A stretch of 64,000 nt of DNA from Nematostella vectensis (taxonomy: Eukaryota > Cnidaria > Anthozoa > Actiniaria > Edwardsiidae): contig NC_064043.1 in NCBI RefSeq assembly GCF_932526225.1, positions 124,001 to 188,000 on the forward strand, written 5' to 3'. Numbering within the stretch: the stretch's first letter is position 1; each line of letters starts with the position of its first letter. This document shows, piece by piece, positions 48,198 to 61,261 of the stretch. The position numbers and the translations under genes are program-made. The notes below the pieces were generated by a model, which was not told where the DNA came from, made no database searches, and saw only the letters and a program-made list of their open reading frames with translations.

Positions 48198-48444
48198 TGG
48201 CGTAACCGTATTACAGGCCTGGGATCCTGGTTATTGGCCTCCCCATTAATGCGCGGGTTGGGATAACCTTGCAAGAGTGTTGTACAGCATATTCGCTCGG
48301 AAATGTCGGTGCTTGGGGCCTTTGGGTTCTTTACAGCCTTCCGTAAAAGCCTTGTGCTGCCATACCGATTGGGTAATCCGTATGTATGGTTTCCGTTTTG
48401 TTCTTCAAACCGGTTTGATCCCAGGCCAATGGGCTTTTTTTTTT
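48198..48444 (+). ncRNA. Candidate structured RNA, unit 25 (B box and tetraloop changed)
   Basis: The B box reads GGTTTGATCCC, the tetraloop UUUG instead of UUCG, and TTGGCCTCC replaces TTGTCCTCC. The most altered copy in the window; likely decayed. T10 at 48435-48444. Confidence 0.38.
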
Positions 48445-49095
48445 AGTTCGTTTTTTTTTTCTTTGTGCTGGACCCCCTTAATCCTGATAGGTTTTGCGCA
48501 AAAATAATAAAAAAAAAGTGAGTTTGCAAAATAAGCTTGCTAGATTTATTGATAATATGTATTCAATTTGTTCCTAGGAAGTTAACAAAAAACACAAGGC
48601 AAAGAGTTTGAGGAAGTAAACAAGTATGTGAACTTTAATGTTCTTTTTGAAGGGGTGCATTTTGTACAGGGAAGCATACATAGAATGCTTAACTGGTGGA
48701 GAGGGAAGAGGTAAAAGTTTATTGAGCATAATTTCAACAATAGCAGAGGGAAGAGAGGGGCACTCTCTTCATTCAATATTGCAGTTGTTACCTATTATTA
48801 AATAAGTTTGTAACATGTCTTTGTTTATTAAGCAAGGTCTATTTCTGAGACAAGCAAACTCAAGTAAGGCTGTTGAAATAACAGGTGAGTGTTAAAAGAT
48901 AAACAATTATCTGATTAGAAAACTACTGTAGATTCCTTTGCACCAAAATAAGAAAAAACTTCATTTTGTTTGTTATTTATGAGGAACGAGATGAGCTCTA
49001 CAAAGCCATAAAGAAATATGTATTGCTCATCTAAATTATACAAGTAAATAATAATATTAAAAAAGAACTACTGTAAGTATCTAGAGTGGTTTTCA

Positions 49096-49212
49096 TTAAC
49101 CCGTGAAACAAAGTGTGATAGTTAAACGGTAATAGTTAGTAAAACACAAAAAATTACAATAGAATCAGATCACCACAAAGTGTAATACGCTAAAGCGTAG
49201 TTCACGGGTTAA
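49096..49212. mobile_element. piggyBac-like MITE, unit 25
   Basis: Perfect ends; 117 bp. Confidence 0.72.
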
Positions 49213-50208
49213 TGAAGGTTTTGACATTTCAACCTTACATCCACATGAAAGTAATGCCTAATATCGAGTGCCCTACAGTAAGTGTTTTGCAGTCAAGTTG
49301 TTTTCTGTTAGTAGGTAAAAAAATATTCTAAATAATAGTAATCATAGCTATGGTCACCACTTACACATATAGAACTTGTAATGAAAAGAAAGAAAAAAAA
49401 AATATATATATATATGCAGTCAAACAACAGAATTGCATGATAACCTTGAATATATTGAATAAAGGACTGCAAAAAAACATCTTTTGTACTAGTTGCTTGA
49501 ATTGACCCTTGGCTATTTTAAGCTGAATTCCCCTCCCCCTCTAAAAAAGAAAATAATAATAATAATAGTACAAAAATAAAAAGAAAACAAACACAGCAGA
49601 GACCCCCACCAACAATTTTGATTGTTTTCAACTTTCTTTTAAAAGGGGAGTGTCATGTTTAAGAGATTTGCAATAGCTCTAGAGCCCTGACACAATGAAC
49701 TTCAGTGAAATTCTAATACTGACTTATGAGCTTTTGGTACATGTGGGAGACTTTAAACAAAACAAAAAAAATGACCACAAACTGTCAATTAACATAGTTT
49801 TCAATATAATATTGCATATTATTTAATAAGGTATTCACAGCTTTTAAAAAGTTCAACTGTTTGTTGACACTTAAAAGCCTACAATAATCACTGACTCCAG
49901 ACATGCGCATTACTATGCTGCTGCCCCTTAAAAGTAAAATACAGCTTTACTTAGTCAGCGTAGACAATATTGCGGATTTTGTCAATATTCTAATATGAAG
50001 ATGTCAATATTCTCCCCCCTTACGTCTTTATTTCTATTTATTTTATGATTTTAACATGATACCAAAACAGCGTCTTTTTTCTTGGCTAATTTGATGTCAT
50101 GTACACAATAAAAGAGATGCGCCCGTGCGCATGGCGAGTCCCCAAGGGACCCAAGACGCCCAAATAGACCTCTATTTTTTGTCATCCACAATCTCGGCGA
50201 GCTGTGCG

Positions 50209-50455
50209 TGGCGTAACCGTATTACAGGCCTGGGATCCTGGTTATTGTCCTCCCCATTAATGCGCGGGTTGGGATAACCTTGCAAGAGTGTTGTACAGCA
50301 TATTCGCTCGGAAATATCGGTGCTTGGGGCCTTCGGGTTCTTTACAGCCTTCCGTAAAAGCCTTGTGCTGCCATACCGATTGGGTAATCCGTATGTTTGG
50401 TTTCCGTTTTGTTCTTCAGACCGGGTTCGATCCCAGGCCAATGGGCTTTTTTTTT
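50209..50455 (+). ncRNA. Candidate structured RNA, unit 26
   Basis: GTATGTTTGG for GTATGTATGG, just outside the CATAC/GTATG hairpin. T9 at 50447-50455. Confidence 0.53.
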
Positions 50456-51104
50456 AATTCGTTTTTTTTTTCCTTTGTGCTGGACCCCCTTAATCCTGAT
50501 AGGTTTTGCGCAAAAATAATAAAAAAGTGAGTTTGCAAAATAAACTTGCTAGATTTATTGATTATATGTATTCAATTTGTTCCTAGGAAGTTAACAAAAA
50601 ACACAAAGCAAAGAGTTTGAGGAAGTAAACAAGTATGTGAACTTTAATGTTCTATTTGAAGGGGCGCATTTTGTACAGGGAAGCATACATAGAATGCTTA
50701 ACTGGTGGAGAGGGGAGAGGTAACAGTTTATTGAGCATAATGTCAACAATAGCAGGGGGAAGGGAGGGGCACTCTCTTCATACAATATTGCAGTTGTTAC
50801 CTATTATTAAATAAGTTTGTAAGATATATTTGTTTATTAAGCAAGGTCTATTTCTGAGATAAGCAAACTCAAGTAAGGCTGTTGAAATAACAGGTGAGTG
50901 TTAAAAGATAAACAATTATCTGATTAGAAAACTACTGTAGATTCCTTTGCACCAAAATAAGAAAAAACTTCATTTTGTTTGTTATTTATGAGGAACGAGA
51001 TGAGCTCTACAAAGCCATAAAGAAATATGTATTGCTCATCTAAATTATACAAGTAAATAATAATATTAAAAAAGAACTACTGTAAGTATCTAGAGTGGTT
51101 TTCA

Positions 51105-51221
51105 TTAACCCGTGAAACAAAGTGTGATAGTTAAACGGTAATAGTTAGTAAAACACAAAAAATTACAATAGAATCAGATCACCACAAAGTGTAATACGCT
51201 AAAGCGTAGTTCACGGGTTAA
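51105..51221. mobile_element. piggyBac-like MITE, unit 26
   Basis: Perfect ends; 117 bp. Confidence 0.72.
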
Positions 51222-52219
51222 TGAAGGTTTTGACATTTCAACCTTACATCCACATGAAAGTAATGCCTAATATCGAGTGCCCTACAGTAAGTGTTTTGCA
51301 GTCAAGTTGTTTTCTGTTAGTAGGTAAAAAAATATTCTAAATAATAGTAATCATAGCTATGGTCACCACTTACACATATAGAACTTGTAATGAAAAGAAA
51401 GAAAAAAAATATATATATATATATATGCAGTCAAACAACAGAATTGCATGATAACCTTGAATATATTGAATAAAGGACTGCAAAAAAACATCTTTTGTAC
51501 TAGTTGCTTGAATTGACCCTTGGCTATTTCAAGCTGAATTCCCCTCCCCCTCTAAAAAAGAAAATAATAATAATAATAGTACAAAAATAAAAAGAAAACA
51601 AACACAGCAGAGACCCCCACCAACAATTTTGATTTTTTTTAACTTTCCTTTAAAAGGGGAGTGTCATGTTTAAGAGATTTGCAATAGCTCTAGAGCCCTG
51701 ACACAATGAACTTCAGTGAAATTCTAATACTGACTTATGAGCTTTTGGTACATGTGGGAGACTTTAAACAAAACAAAAAAAATGACCACAAACTGTCAAT
51801 TAACATAGTTTTCAATATAATATTGCATATTATTTAATAAGGTATTCACAGCTTTTAAAAAGTTCAACTGTTTGTTGACACTTAAAAGCCTACAATAATC
51901 ACTGACTCCAGACATGCGCAGTACTATGCTGCTGCCCCTTTAAAGTAAAATACAGCTTTACTTAGTCAGCGTAGACAATATTGCGGATTTTGTCAATATT
52001 CTAATATGAAGATGTCAATATTCTCCCCCCTTACGTCTTTATTTCTATTTATTTTATGATTTTCACATGATACCAAAACAGCGTCTTTTTTCTTGGCTAA
52101 TTTGATGTCATGTACACAATAAAAGAGATGCGCCCGTGCGCATGGCGAGTCCCCAAGGGACCCAAGACGCCCAAATAGACCTCTATTTTTTGTCATCCAC
52201 AATCTCGGCGAGCTGTGCG

Positions 52220-52466
52220 TGGCGTAACCGTATTACAGGCCTGGGATCCTGGTTATTGTCCTCCCCATTAATGCGCGGGTTGGGATAACCTTGCAAGAGT
52301 GTTGTACAGCATATTCGCTCGGAAATATCGGTGCTTGGGGCCTTCGGGTTCTTTACAGCCTTCCGTAAAAGCCTTGTGCTGCCATACCGATTGGGTAATC
52401 CGTATGTTTGGTTTCCGTTTTGTTCTTCAGACCGGGTTCGATCCCAGGCCAATGGGCTTTTTTTTT
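52220..52466 (+). ncRNA. Candidate structured RNA, unit 27
   Basis: As unit 26; T9 at 52458-52466. Confidence 0.53.
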
Positions 52467-53112
52467 AATTCGTTTTTTTTTTCCTTTGTGCTGGACCCCC
52501 TTAATCCTGATAGGTTTTGCGCAAAAATAATAAAAAAGTGAGTTTGCAAAATAAACTTGCTAGATTTATTGATTATATGTATTCAATTTGTTCCTAGGAA
52601 GTTAACAAAAAACACAAAGCAAAGAGTTTGAGGAAGTAAACAAGTATGTGAACTTTAATGTTCTATTTGAAGGGGCGCATTTTGTACAGGGAAGCATACA
52701 TAGAATGCTTAACTGGTGGAGAGGGGAGAGGTAACAGTTTATTGAGCATAATGTCAACAATAGCAGGGGGAAGGGAGGGGCACTCTCTTCATACAATATT
52801 GCAGTTGTTTCCTATTATTAAATAAGTTTGTAAGATATATTTGTTTATTAAGCAAGGTCTATTTCTGAGATAAGCAAACTCAAGTAAGAGCTGTTGAAAT
52901 AACAGGTGAGTGTTAAAAAAACAATTATCTGATTAGAAAACTAATGTAGATTCCTTTGCAGCAAATAAGAACAAACTTCATTTTGTTTGTTATTTATGAG
53001 GAACGAGATAAGCTCTACAAGGCCAAGAAGAAATATGTATTGCTCATCTAAATTATACAAGTAAATAATAATATTAAAAAAGAACTACTGTAAGTATCTA
53101 GAGTGGTTTTCA

Positions 53113-53228
53113 TTAACCCGTGAAACAAAGTGTGATAGTTAAACGGTAATAGTTAGTAAAACACAAAAAGAACAATAGAATCAGATCACAACAAAGTGTA
53201 ATACGCTAAAGCGTAGTTCACGGGTTAA
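53113..53228. mobile_element. piggyBac-like MITE, unit 27
   Basis: Perfect ends; 116 bp (one A fewer). Confidence 0.72.
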
Positions 53229-54224
53229 TGAAGGTTTTGACATTTGAACCTTACATCCACATGAAAGTAATGCCTAATATCGAGTGCCCTACAGTAAGTG
53301 TTTTGCAGTCAAGTTGTTTTCTGTTAGTAGGTAAAAAATTATTCTAAATAATAGTAATCATAGCTATGGTCACCACTTACACATATAGCACTTGTAATGA
53401 AAAGAAAGAAAAAAATATATATATATATATATGCAGTCAAACAACAGAATTGCATGATAACCTTGAATATATTGAATAAAGGACTGCAAAAAACATCTTT
53501 TGTACTAGTTGCTTGAATTGACCCTTGGCTATTTTTAGCTGAATTCCCCTCCCCCTCTAAAAAAGAAAATAATAATAATAATAGAACAAAACTAAAAAGA
53601 AAACAAACAAAACAGAGACCCCCACCAACAATTATGATTTTTTTTACTTTCCTTTAAAAGTGGAGTGTCATGGTTAAGAGATTTGCAATAGCTCTAGAGC
53701 CCTGCCACAATGAACTTCAGTGAAATTCTAATACTGACTTATGAGCTTTTGGTACATGTGGGAGACTTTAAACAAAACAAAACAAAATGACCACAAACTG
53801 TCAATTAACATAGTTTTCAATATAATGTTGCATATTATTTAATAAGGTATTCACAGCTTTTAAAAAGTTCAACTGTTTGTTGACACTTTAAAGCCTACAA
53901 GAATCACTGACTCCAGACATGCTTAGTACTATGTTGCTGCCCCTTTAAAGTAAAATACAGCTTTACTTAGTCAGCGTAGACAAAATTGCGGATTTTGTCA
54001 ATATTCTAATATGAAGATGTCAATATTCTCCCCCCTTACGTCTTTATTTCTATTTATTTTATGATTTTCACATGATACCAAAACAGCGTCTTTTTTCTTC
54101 GCTAATTTGATGTCATGTACACAATAAAAGAGATGCGACCGTGCGCATGGCGAGTCCCCAAGGGACCCAAGACGCCCAAATAGACCTCTATTTTTTGTCA
54201 TCCACAATCTCGGCGAGCTGTGCG

Positions 54225-54471
54225 TGGCGAAACCGTATGACAGGCCTGGGATCCTGGTTATTGTCCTCCCCATTAATGCGCGGGTTGGGATAACCTTGCA
54301 AGAGTGTTGTACAGCATATTCGCTCGGAAATATCGGTGCTTGGGGCCTTCGGGTTCTTTACAGCCTTCCGTAAAAGCCTTGTGCTGCCATACCGATTGGG
54401 TAATCCGTATGTATGGTTTCCGTTTTGTTCTTCAGACCGGGTTCGATCCCAGGCCAATGGGCTTTTTTTTT
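54225..54471 (+). ncRNA. Candidate structured RNA, unit 28
   Basis: A-box-like motif TGGCGAAACCGT; TATGACAGG in front of the closing helix. Helices intact; T9 at 54463-54471. Confidence 0.5.
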
Positions 54472-55123
54472 AATTCGTTTTTTTTTTCTTTGTGCTGGAC
54501 CCCCTTAATCCTGAAAGGTTTTGCGCAAAAATAAAAAAAAAAAAGTGAGTTTGCAAAATAAGCTTGCTGGATTTATTGATTATATGTATTCAATTTGTTC
54601 CTAGGAAGTTAACAAAAAACACAAAGCAAAGAGTTTGAGGAAGTAAACAAGTATGTGAACTCTAATGTTCTATTTGAAGGGGTGCATTTTGTACAGGGAA
54701 GCATACATAGAATGCTTAACAGGTGGAGAGGGGAGAGGTAACAGTTTATTGAGCATAATGTCAACAATAGCAGGGGGAAGGGAGGGGCACTCTCTTCATA
54801 CAATATTGCAGTTGTTACCTATTATTAAATAAGTTTGTAACATGTCTTTGGTTATTAAGCAAGGTATATTTCTGAGACAAGCAAACTCAAGTAAGAGCTG
54901 TTGAAATAACAGGTGAGTGTTAAAAGAAAAACAATTATCTGATTAGAAAACTACTGTAGATTCCTTTGCACCAAAATAAGAACAAACTTCATTTTGTTTG
55001 TTATTTATGAGGAAAGAGATGAGCTCTACAAAGCCATAAAGAAATATGTATTGCTCATCTAAATTATACAAGTAAATAATAATATTAAAAAAGAACTACT
55101 GTAAGTATCTAGAGTGGTTTTCA

Positions 55124-55240
55124 TTAACCCGTGAAACAAAGTGTGATAGTTAAACGGTAATAGTTAGTAAAACACAAAAAAGTACAATAGAATCAGATCA
55201 CCACAAAGTGTAATACGCTAAAGCGTAGTTCACGGTTTAA
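55124..55240. mobile_element. piggyBac-like MITE, unit 28
   Basis: Right end TTCACGGTTTAA, one mismatch to the left end. Confidence 0.7.
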
Positions 55241-56231
55241 TGAAGGTTTTAACATTTCAACCTTACATCCACATGAAAGTAATGCCTAATATCGAGTGCC
55301 CTACAGTAAGTGTTTTGCAGTCAAGTTGTTTTCTGTTAGTAGGTAAAAAAATATTCTAAATAATAGTAATCATAGCTATGGTCACCACTTACACATATAG
55401 AACTTGTAATGAAAAGAAAGAAAAAAAATATATATATATGCAGTCAAACAACAGAATTGCATGATAAACTTGAATATATTGTATAAAGGACTGCAAAAAA
55501 ACATCTTTTGTACTAGTTGCTTGAATTGACCCTTGGCTATTTTTAGCTGAATTCCCCTCCCAATCTAAAAAAGAAAATAATAATAATAATAGAACAAAAC
55601 TAAAAAGAAAACAAACAAAACAGAGACCCCCACCAACAATTTTGATTTTTTTTACTTTCCTTTAAAAGGGGAGTGTCATGGTTAAGAGATTTGCAATAGC
55701 TCTAGAGCCCTGACACAATGAACTTCAGTGAAATTCTAATACTGACTTATGAGCTTTTGGTACATGTGGGAGACTTTAAACAAAACAAAAAAAAATGACC
55801 ACAAACTGTCAATTAACATAGTTTTCAATATAATATTGCATATTATTTAATAAGGTATTGACAGCTTTTAAAAAGTTCAACTGTTTGTATACACTTAAAA
55901 GCCTACAATAAACACTGACTCCAGACATGCGCAGTACTATGCTGCTGCCCCTTTAAAGTAAAATACAGCTTTACTTAGTCAGCGTAGACAATATTGCGGA
56001 TTTTGTCAATATTCTAATATGAAGATGTCAATATTCTCCCCCCTTACGTCTTTATTTCTATTTATTTTATGCTTTTAACATGATACCAAAACAGCGTCTT
56101 TTTTCTTCGCTAATTTGATGTCATGTACACAATAAAAGAGATGCGCCCGTGCGCATGGCGAGTCCCCAAGGGACCCAAGACGCCCAAATAGACCTCTATT
56201 TTTGTCATGCACAATCAAGGCGAGCTGTGCG

Positions 56232-56478
56232 TGGCGTAACCGTATTACAGGCCTGGGATCCTGGTTATTGTCCTCCCCATTAATGCGCGGGTTGGGATAA
56301 CCTTGCAAGAGTGTTGTACAGCATATTCGCTCGGAAATATCGGTGCTTGGGGCCTTCGGGTTCTTTACAGCCTTCCGTAAAAGCCTTGTGCTGCCATACC
56401 GATTGGGTAATCCGTATGTATGGTTTCCGTTTTGTTCTTCAGACCGGGTTCGATCCCAGGCCAATGGGCTTTTTTTTT
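56232..56478 (+). ncRNA. Candidate structured RNA, unit 29
   Basis: Majority sequence within the block; T9 at 56470-56478. Confidence 0.55.
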
Positions 56479-57128
56479 AATTCGTTTTTTTTTTCTTTGT
56501 GCTGGACCCCATTAATCCTGATAGGTTTTGCGCAAAAATAATAATAAAAAGTGAGTTTGCAAAATAAGCTTGCTAGATTTATTGATTATATGTATTCAAT
56601 TTGTTCCTAGGAAGTTAACAAAAAACACAAAGCAAAGAGTTTGAGGAAGTAAACAAGTATGTGAACTTTAATGTTCTATTTGAAGGGGTGCATTTTGTAC
56701 AGGGAAGCATACATAGAATGCTTAACTGGTGGAGAGGGAAGAGGTAAAAGTTTATTGAGCATAATTTCAACAATAGCAGAGGGAAGAGAGGGGCACTCTC
56801 TTCATACAATATTGCAGTTGTTACCTATTATTAAATAAGTTTGTAACATGTCTTTGTTTATTAAGCAAGGTCTATTTCTGAGACAAGCAAACTCAAGTAA
56901 GGCTGTTGAAATAACAGGTGAGTGTTAAGAGATAAACAATTATCTGATTAGAAAACTACTGTAGATTCCTTTGCACCAAAATAAGAACAAACTTCATTTT
57001 GTTTGTTATTTATGAGGAACGAGATGAGCTCTACAAAGCCATAAAGAAATATGTATTGCTCATCTAAATTATACAAGTAAATAATAATATTAAAAAAGAA
57101 CTACTGTAAGTATCTAGAGTGGTTTTCA

Positions 57129-57245
57129 TTAACCCGTGAAACAAAGTGTGATAGTTAAACGGTAATAGTTAGTAAAACACAAAAAAGTACAATAGAATCA
57201 GATCACCACAAAGTGTAATACGCTAAAGCGTAGTTTACGGGTTAA
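57129..57245. mobile_element. piggyBac-like MITE, unit 29
   Basis: Right end TTTACGGGTTAA, one mismatch to the left end. Confidence 0.7.
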
Positions 57246-58239
57246 TAAAGGTTTTGACATTTCAACCTTACATCCACATGAAAGTAATGCCTAATATCGA
57301 GTGCCCTACAGTAAGTGTTTTGCAGTCAAGTTGTTTTCTGTTAGTAGGTAAAAAAATATTCTAAATAATAGTAATCATAGCTATGGTCACCACTTACACA
57401 TATAGAACTTGTAATGAAAAGAAAGAAAAAAATATATATATATATATGCAGTCAAACAACAGAATTGCATGATAACCTTGAATATATTGAATAAAGGACT
57501 GCAAAAAACATCTTTTGTACTAGTTGCTTGAATTGACCCTTGGCTATTTTTAGCTGAATTCCCCTCCCCCTCTAAAAAAGAAAATAATAATAATAATAGA
57601 ACAAAACTAAAAAGAAAACAAACAAAACAGAGACCCCCACCAACAATTTTGATTTTTTTTACTTTCCTTTAAAAGGGGAGTGTCATGGTTAAGAGATTTG
57701 CAATAGCTCTAGAGCCCTGCCACAATGAACTTCAGTGAAATTCTAATACTGACTTATGAGCTTTTGGTACATGTGGGAGACTTTAAACAAAACAAAACAA
57801 AATGACCACAAACTGTCAATTAACATAGTTTTCAATATAATGTTGCATATTATTTAATAAGGTATTCACAGCTTTTAAAAAGTTCAACTGTTTGTTGACA
57901 CTTTAAAGCCTACAAGAATCACTGACTCCAGACATGCGTAGTACTATGTTGCTGCCCCTTTAAAGTAAAATACAGCTTTACTTAGTCAGCGTAGACAAAA
58001 TTGCGGATTTTGTCAATATTCTAATATGAAGATGTCAATATTCTCCCCCCTTACGTCTTTATTTCTATTTATTTTATGATTTTCACATGATACCAAAACA
58101 GCGTCTTTTTTCTTCGCTAATTTGATGTCATGTACACAATAAAAGAGATGCGACCGTGCGCTTGGCGAGTCCCCAAGGGACCCAAGACGCCCAAATAGAC
58201 CTCTATTTTTTGTCATCCACAATCTAGGCGAGCTGTGCG

Positions 58240-58487
58240 TGGCGAAACCGTATGACAGGCCTGGGATCCTGGTTATTGTCCTCCCCATTAATGCGCGGGT
58301 TGGGATAACCTTGCAAGAGTGTTGTACAGCATATTCGCTCGGAAATATCGGTGCTTGGGGCCTTCGGGTTCTTTACAGCCTTCCGTAAAAGCCTTGTGCT
58401 GCCATACCGATTGGGTAATCCGTATGTATGGTTTCCGTTTTGTTCTTCAGACCGGGTTCGATCCCAGGCCAATGGGCTTTTTTTTTT
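58240..58487 (+). ncRNA. Candidate structured RNA, unit 30
   Basis: As unit 28; T10 at 58478-58487. Confidence 0.5.
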
Positions 58488-59137
58488 AATTCGTTTTTTT
58501 TTTCTTTGTTCTGGACCCCCTTAATCCTGATAGGTTTTGCGCAAAAATAATAAAAAAAAGTGAGTTTGCAAAATAAGCTTGCTGGATTTATTGATTATAT
58601 GTATTCAATTTGTTCCTAGGAAGTTAACAAAAAACACAAAGCAAAGAGTTTGAGGAAGTAAACAAGTATGTGAACTCTAATGTTCTATTTGAAGGGGTGC
58701 ATTTTGTACAGGGAAGCATACATAGAATGCTTAACTGGTGGAGAGGGAAGAGGTAAAAGTTTATTGAGCATAATTTCAACAATAGCAGAGGGAAGAGAGG
58801 GGCACTCTCTTCATACAATATTGCAGTTGTTACCTATTATTAAATAAGTTTGTAACATGTCTTTGTTTATTAAGCAAGGTCTATTTCTGAGACAAGCAAA
58901 CTCAAGTAAGGCTGTTGAAATAACAGGTGAGTGTTAAAAGATAAACAATTATCTGATTAGAAAACTACTGTAGATTCCTTCGCACCAAAATAAGAACAAA
59001 CTTCATTTTGTTTGTTATTTATGAGGAACGAGATGAGCTCTACAAAGCCATAAAGAAATATGTATTGCTCATCTAAATTATACAAGTAAATAATAATATT
59101 AAAAAAAAACTACTGTAAGTATCTAGAGTGGTTTTCA

Positions 59138-59254
59138 TTAACCCGTGAAACAAAGTGTGATAGTTAAACGGTAATAGTTAGTAAAACACAAAAAAGTACA
59201 ATAGAATCAGATCACCACAAAGTGTAATACGCTAAAGCGTAGTTCACGGTTTAA
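59138..59254. mobile_element. piggyBac-like MITE, unit 30
   Basis: Right end TTCACGGTTTAA, as in unit 28. Confidence 0.7.
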
Positions 59255-60246
59255 TGAAGGTTTTAACATTTCAACCTTACATCCACATGAAAGTAATGCC
59301 TAATATCGAGTGCCCTACAGTAAGTGTTTTGCAGTCAAGTTGTTTTCTGTTAGTAGGTAAAAAAATATTCTAAATAATAGTAATCATAGCTATGGTCACC
59401 ACTTACACATATAGAACTTGTAATGAAAAGAAAGAAAAAAAATATATATATATGCAGTCAAACAACAGAATTGCATGATAAACTTGAATATATTGTATAA
59501 AGGACTGCAAAAAAACATCTTTTGTACTAGTTGCTTGAATTGACCCTTGGCTATTTTTAGCTGAATTCCCCTCCCAATCTAAAAAAGAAAATAATAATAA
59601 TAATAGAACAAAACTAAAAAGAAAACAAACAAAACAGAGACCCCCACCAACAATTTTGATTTTTTTTACTTTCCTTTAAAAGGGGAGTGTCATGGTTAAG
59701 AGATTTGCAATAGCTCTAGAGCCCTGACACAATGAACTTCAGTGAAATTCTAATACTGACTTATGAGCTTTTGGTACATGTGGGAGACTTTAAACAAAAC
59801 AAAAAAAAAATGACCACAAACTGTCAATTAACATAGTTTTCAATATAATATTGCATATTATTTAATAAGGTATTGACAGCTTTTAAAAAGTTCAACTGTT
59901 TGTAGACACTTAAAAGCCTACAATAAACACTGACTCCAGACATGCGCAGTACTATGCTGCTGCCCCTTTTAAGTAAAATACAGCTTTACTTAGTCAGCGT
60001 AGACAATATTGCGGATTTTGTCAATATTCTAATATGAAGATGTCAATATTCTCCCCCCTTACGTCTTTATTTCTATTTATTTTATGCTTTTAACATGATA
60101 CCAAAACAGCGTCTTTTTTCTTCGCTAATTTGATGTCATGTACACAATAAAAGAGATGCGCCCGTGCGCATGGCGAGTCCCCAAGGGACCCAAGACGCCC
60201 AAATAGACCTCTAATTTTGTCATGCACAATCAAGGCGAGCTGTGCG

Positions 60247-60494
60247 TGGCGTAACCGTATTACAGGCCTGGGATCCTGGTTATTGTCCTCCCCATTAATG
60301 CGCGGGTTGGGATAACCTTGCAAGAGTGTTGTACAGCATATTCGCTCGGAAATATCGGTGCTTGGGGCCTTCGGGTTCTTTACAGCCTTCCGTAAAAGCC
60401 TTGTGCTGCCATACCGATTGGGTAATCCGTATGTATGGTTTCCGTTTTGTTCTTCAGACCGGGTTCGATCCCAGGCCAATGGGCTTTTTTTTTT
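60247..60494 (+). ncRNA. Candidate structured RNA, unit 31
   Basis: Majority sequence; T10 at 60485-60494. Confidence 0.55.
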
Positions 60495-61144
60495 AATTCG
60501 TTTTTTTTTTCTTTGTGCTGGACCCCATTAATCCTGATAGGTTTTGCGCAAAAATAATAAAAAAAAGTGAGTTTGCAAAATAAGCTTGCTAGATTTATTG
60601 ATTATATGTATTCAATTTGTTCCTAGGAAGTTAACAAAAAACACAAAGCAAAGAGTTTGAGGAAGTAAACAAGTATGTGAACTTTAATGTTCTATTTGAA
60701 GGGGTGCATTTTGTACAGGGAAGCATACATAGAATGCTTAACTGGTGGAGAGGGAAGAGGTAAAAGTTTATTGAGCATAATTTCAACAATAGCAGAGGGA
60801 AGAGAGTGGCACTCTCTTCATACAATATTGCAGTTGTTACCTATTATTAAATAAGTTTGTAACATGTCTTTGTTTATTAAGCAAGGTCTATTTCTGAGAC
60901 AAGCAAACTCAAGTAAGGCTGTTGAAATAACAGGTGAGTGTTAAAAGATAAACAATTATCTGATTAGAAAACTACTGTAGATTCCTTCGCACCAAAATAA
61001 GAACAAACTTCATTTTGTTTGTTATTTATGAGGAACGAGATGAGCTCTACAAAGCCATAAAGAAATATGTATTGCTCATCTAAATTATACAAGTAAATAA
61101 TAATATTAAAAAAGAACTACTGTAAGTATCTAGAGTGGTTTTCA

Positions 61145-61261
61145 TTAACCCGTGAAACAAAGTGTGATAGTTAAACGGTAATAGTTAGTAAAACACAAAA
61201 AAGTACAATAGAATCAGATCACCACAAAGTGTAATACGCTAAAGCGTAGTTCACGGGTTAA
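61145..61261. mobile_element. piggyBac-like MITE, unit 31
   Basis: Perfect ends; 117 bp. Confidence 0.72.

Larger units (their letters stand above)
48022..49969 (+). repeat. Unit 25 (1948 bp), carries 63-bp deletion
   Basis: Same deletion junction as unit 21, at about 48056/48057. Near 49625 the usual T run is replaced by ATTGTTTTCAAC. Confidence 0.97.
49970..51980 (+). repeat. Unit 26 (2011 bp)
   Basis: Pair with unit 27: both have TCTTGGCTAAT, TATGTTTGG and AATAAACTTGC. A long (AT)n tract lies near 51409-51426. Confidence 0.97.
51981..53985 (+). repeat. Unit 27 (2005 bp)
   Basis: First half as unit 26; the end carries CCTGCCACAATG and AATGTTGCAT, shared with unit 29. Confidence 0.97.
53986..55993 (+). 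repeat. Unit 28 (2008 bp)
   Basis: First member of the dimeric repeat; markers GCGACCGTGCG and CTTGCTGGATT. Confidence 0.97.
55994..58000 (+). repeat. Unit 29 (2007 bp)
   Basis: Second member of the dimer; markers CATGCACAATCAAGG and GACCCCATTAATCC. Confidence 0.97.
58001..60008 (+). repeat. Unit 30 (2008 bp)
   Basis: Duplicate of unit 28 over most of its length; private GCGCTTGGCG and AATCTAGGCG. Confidence 0.97.
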
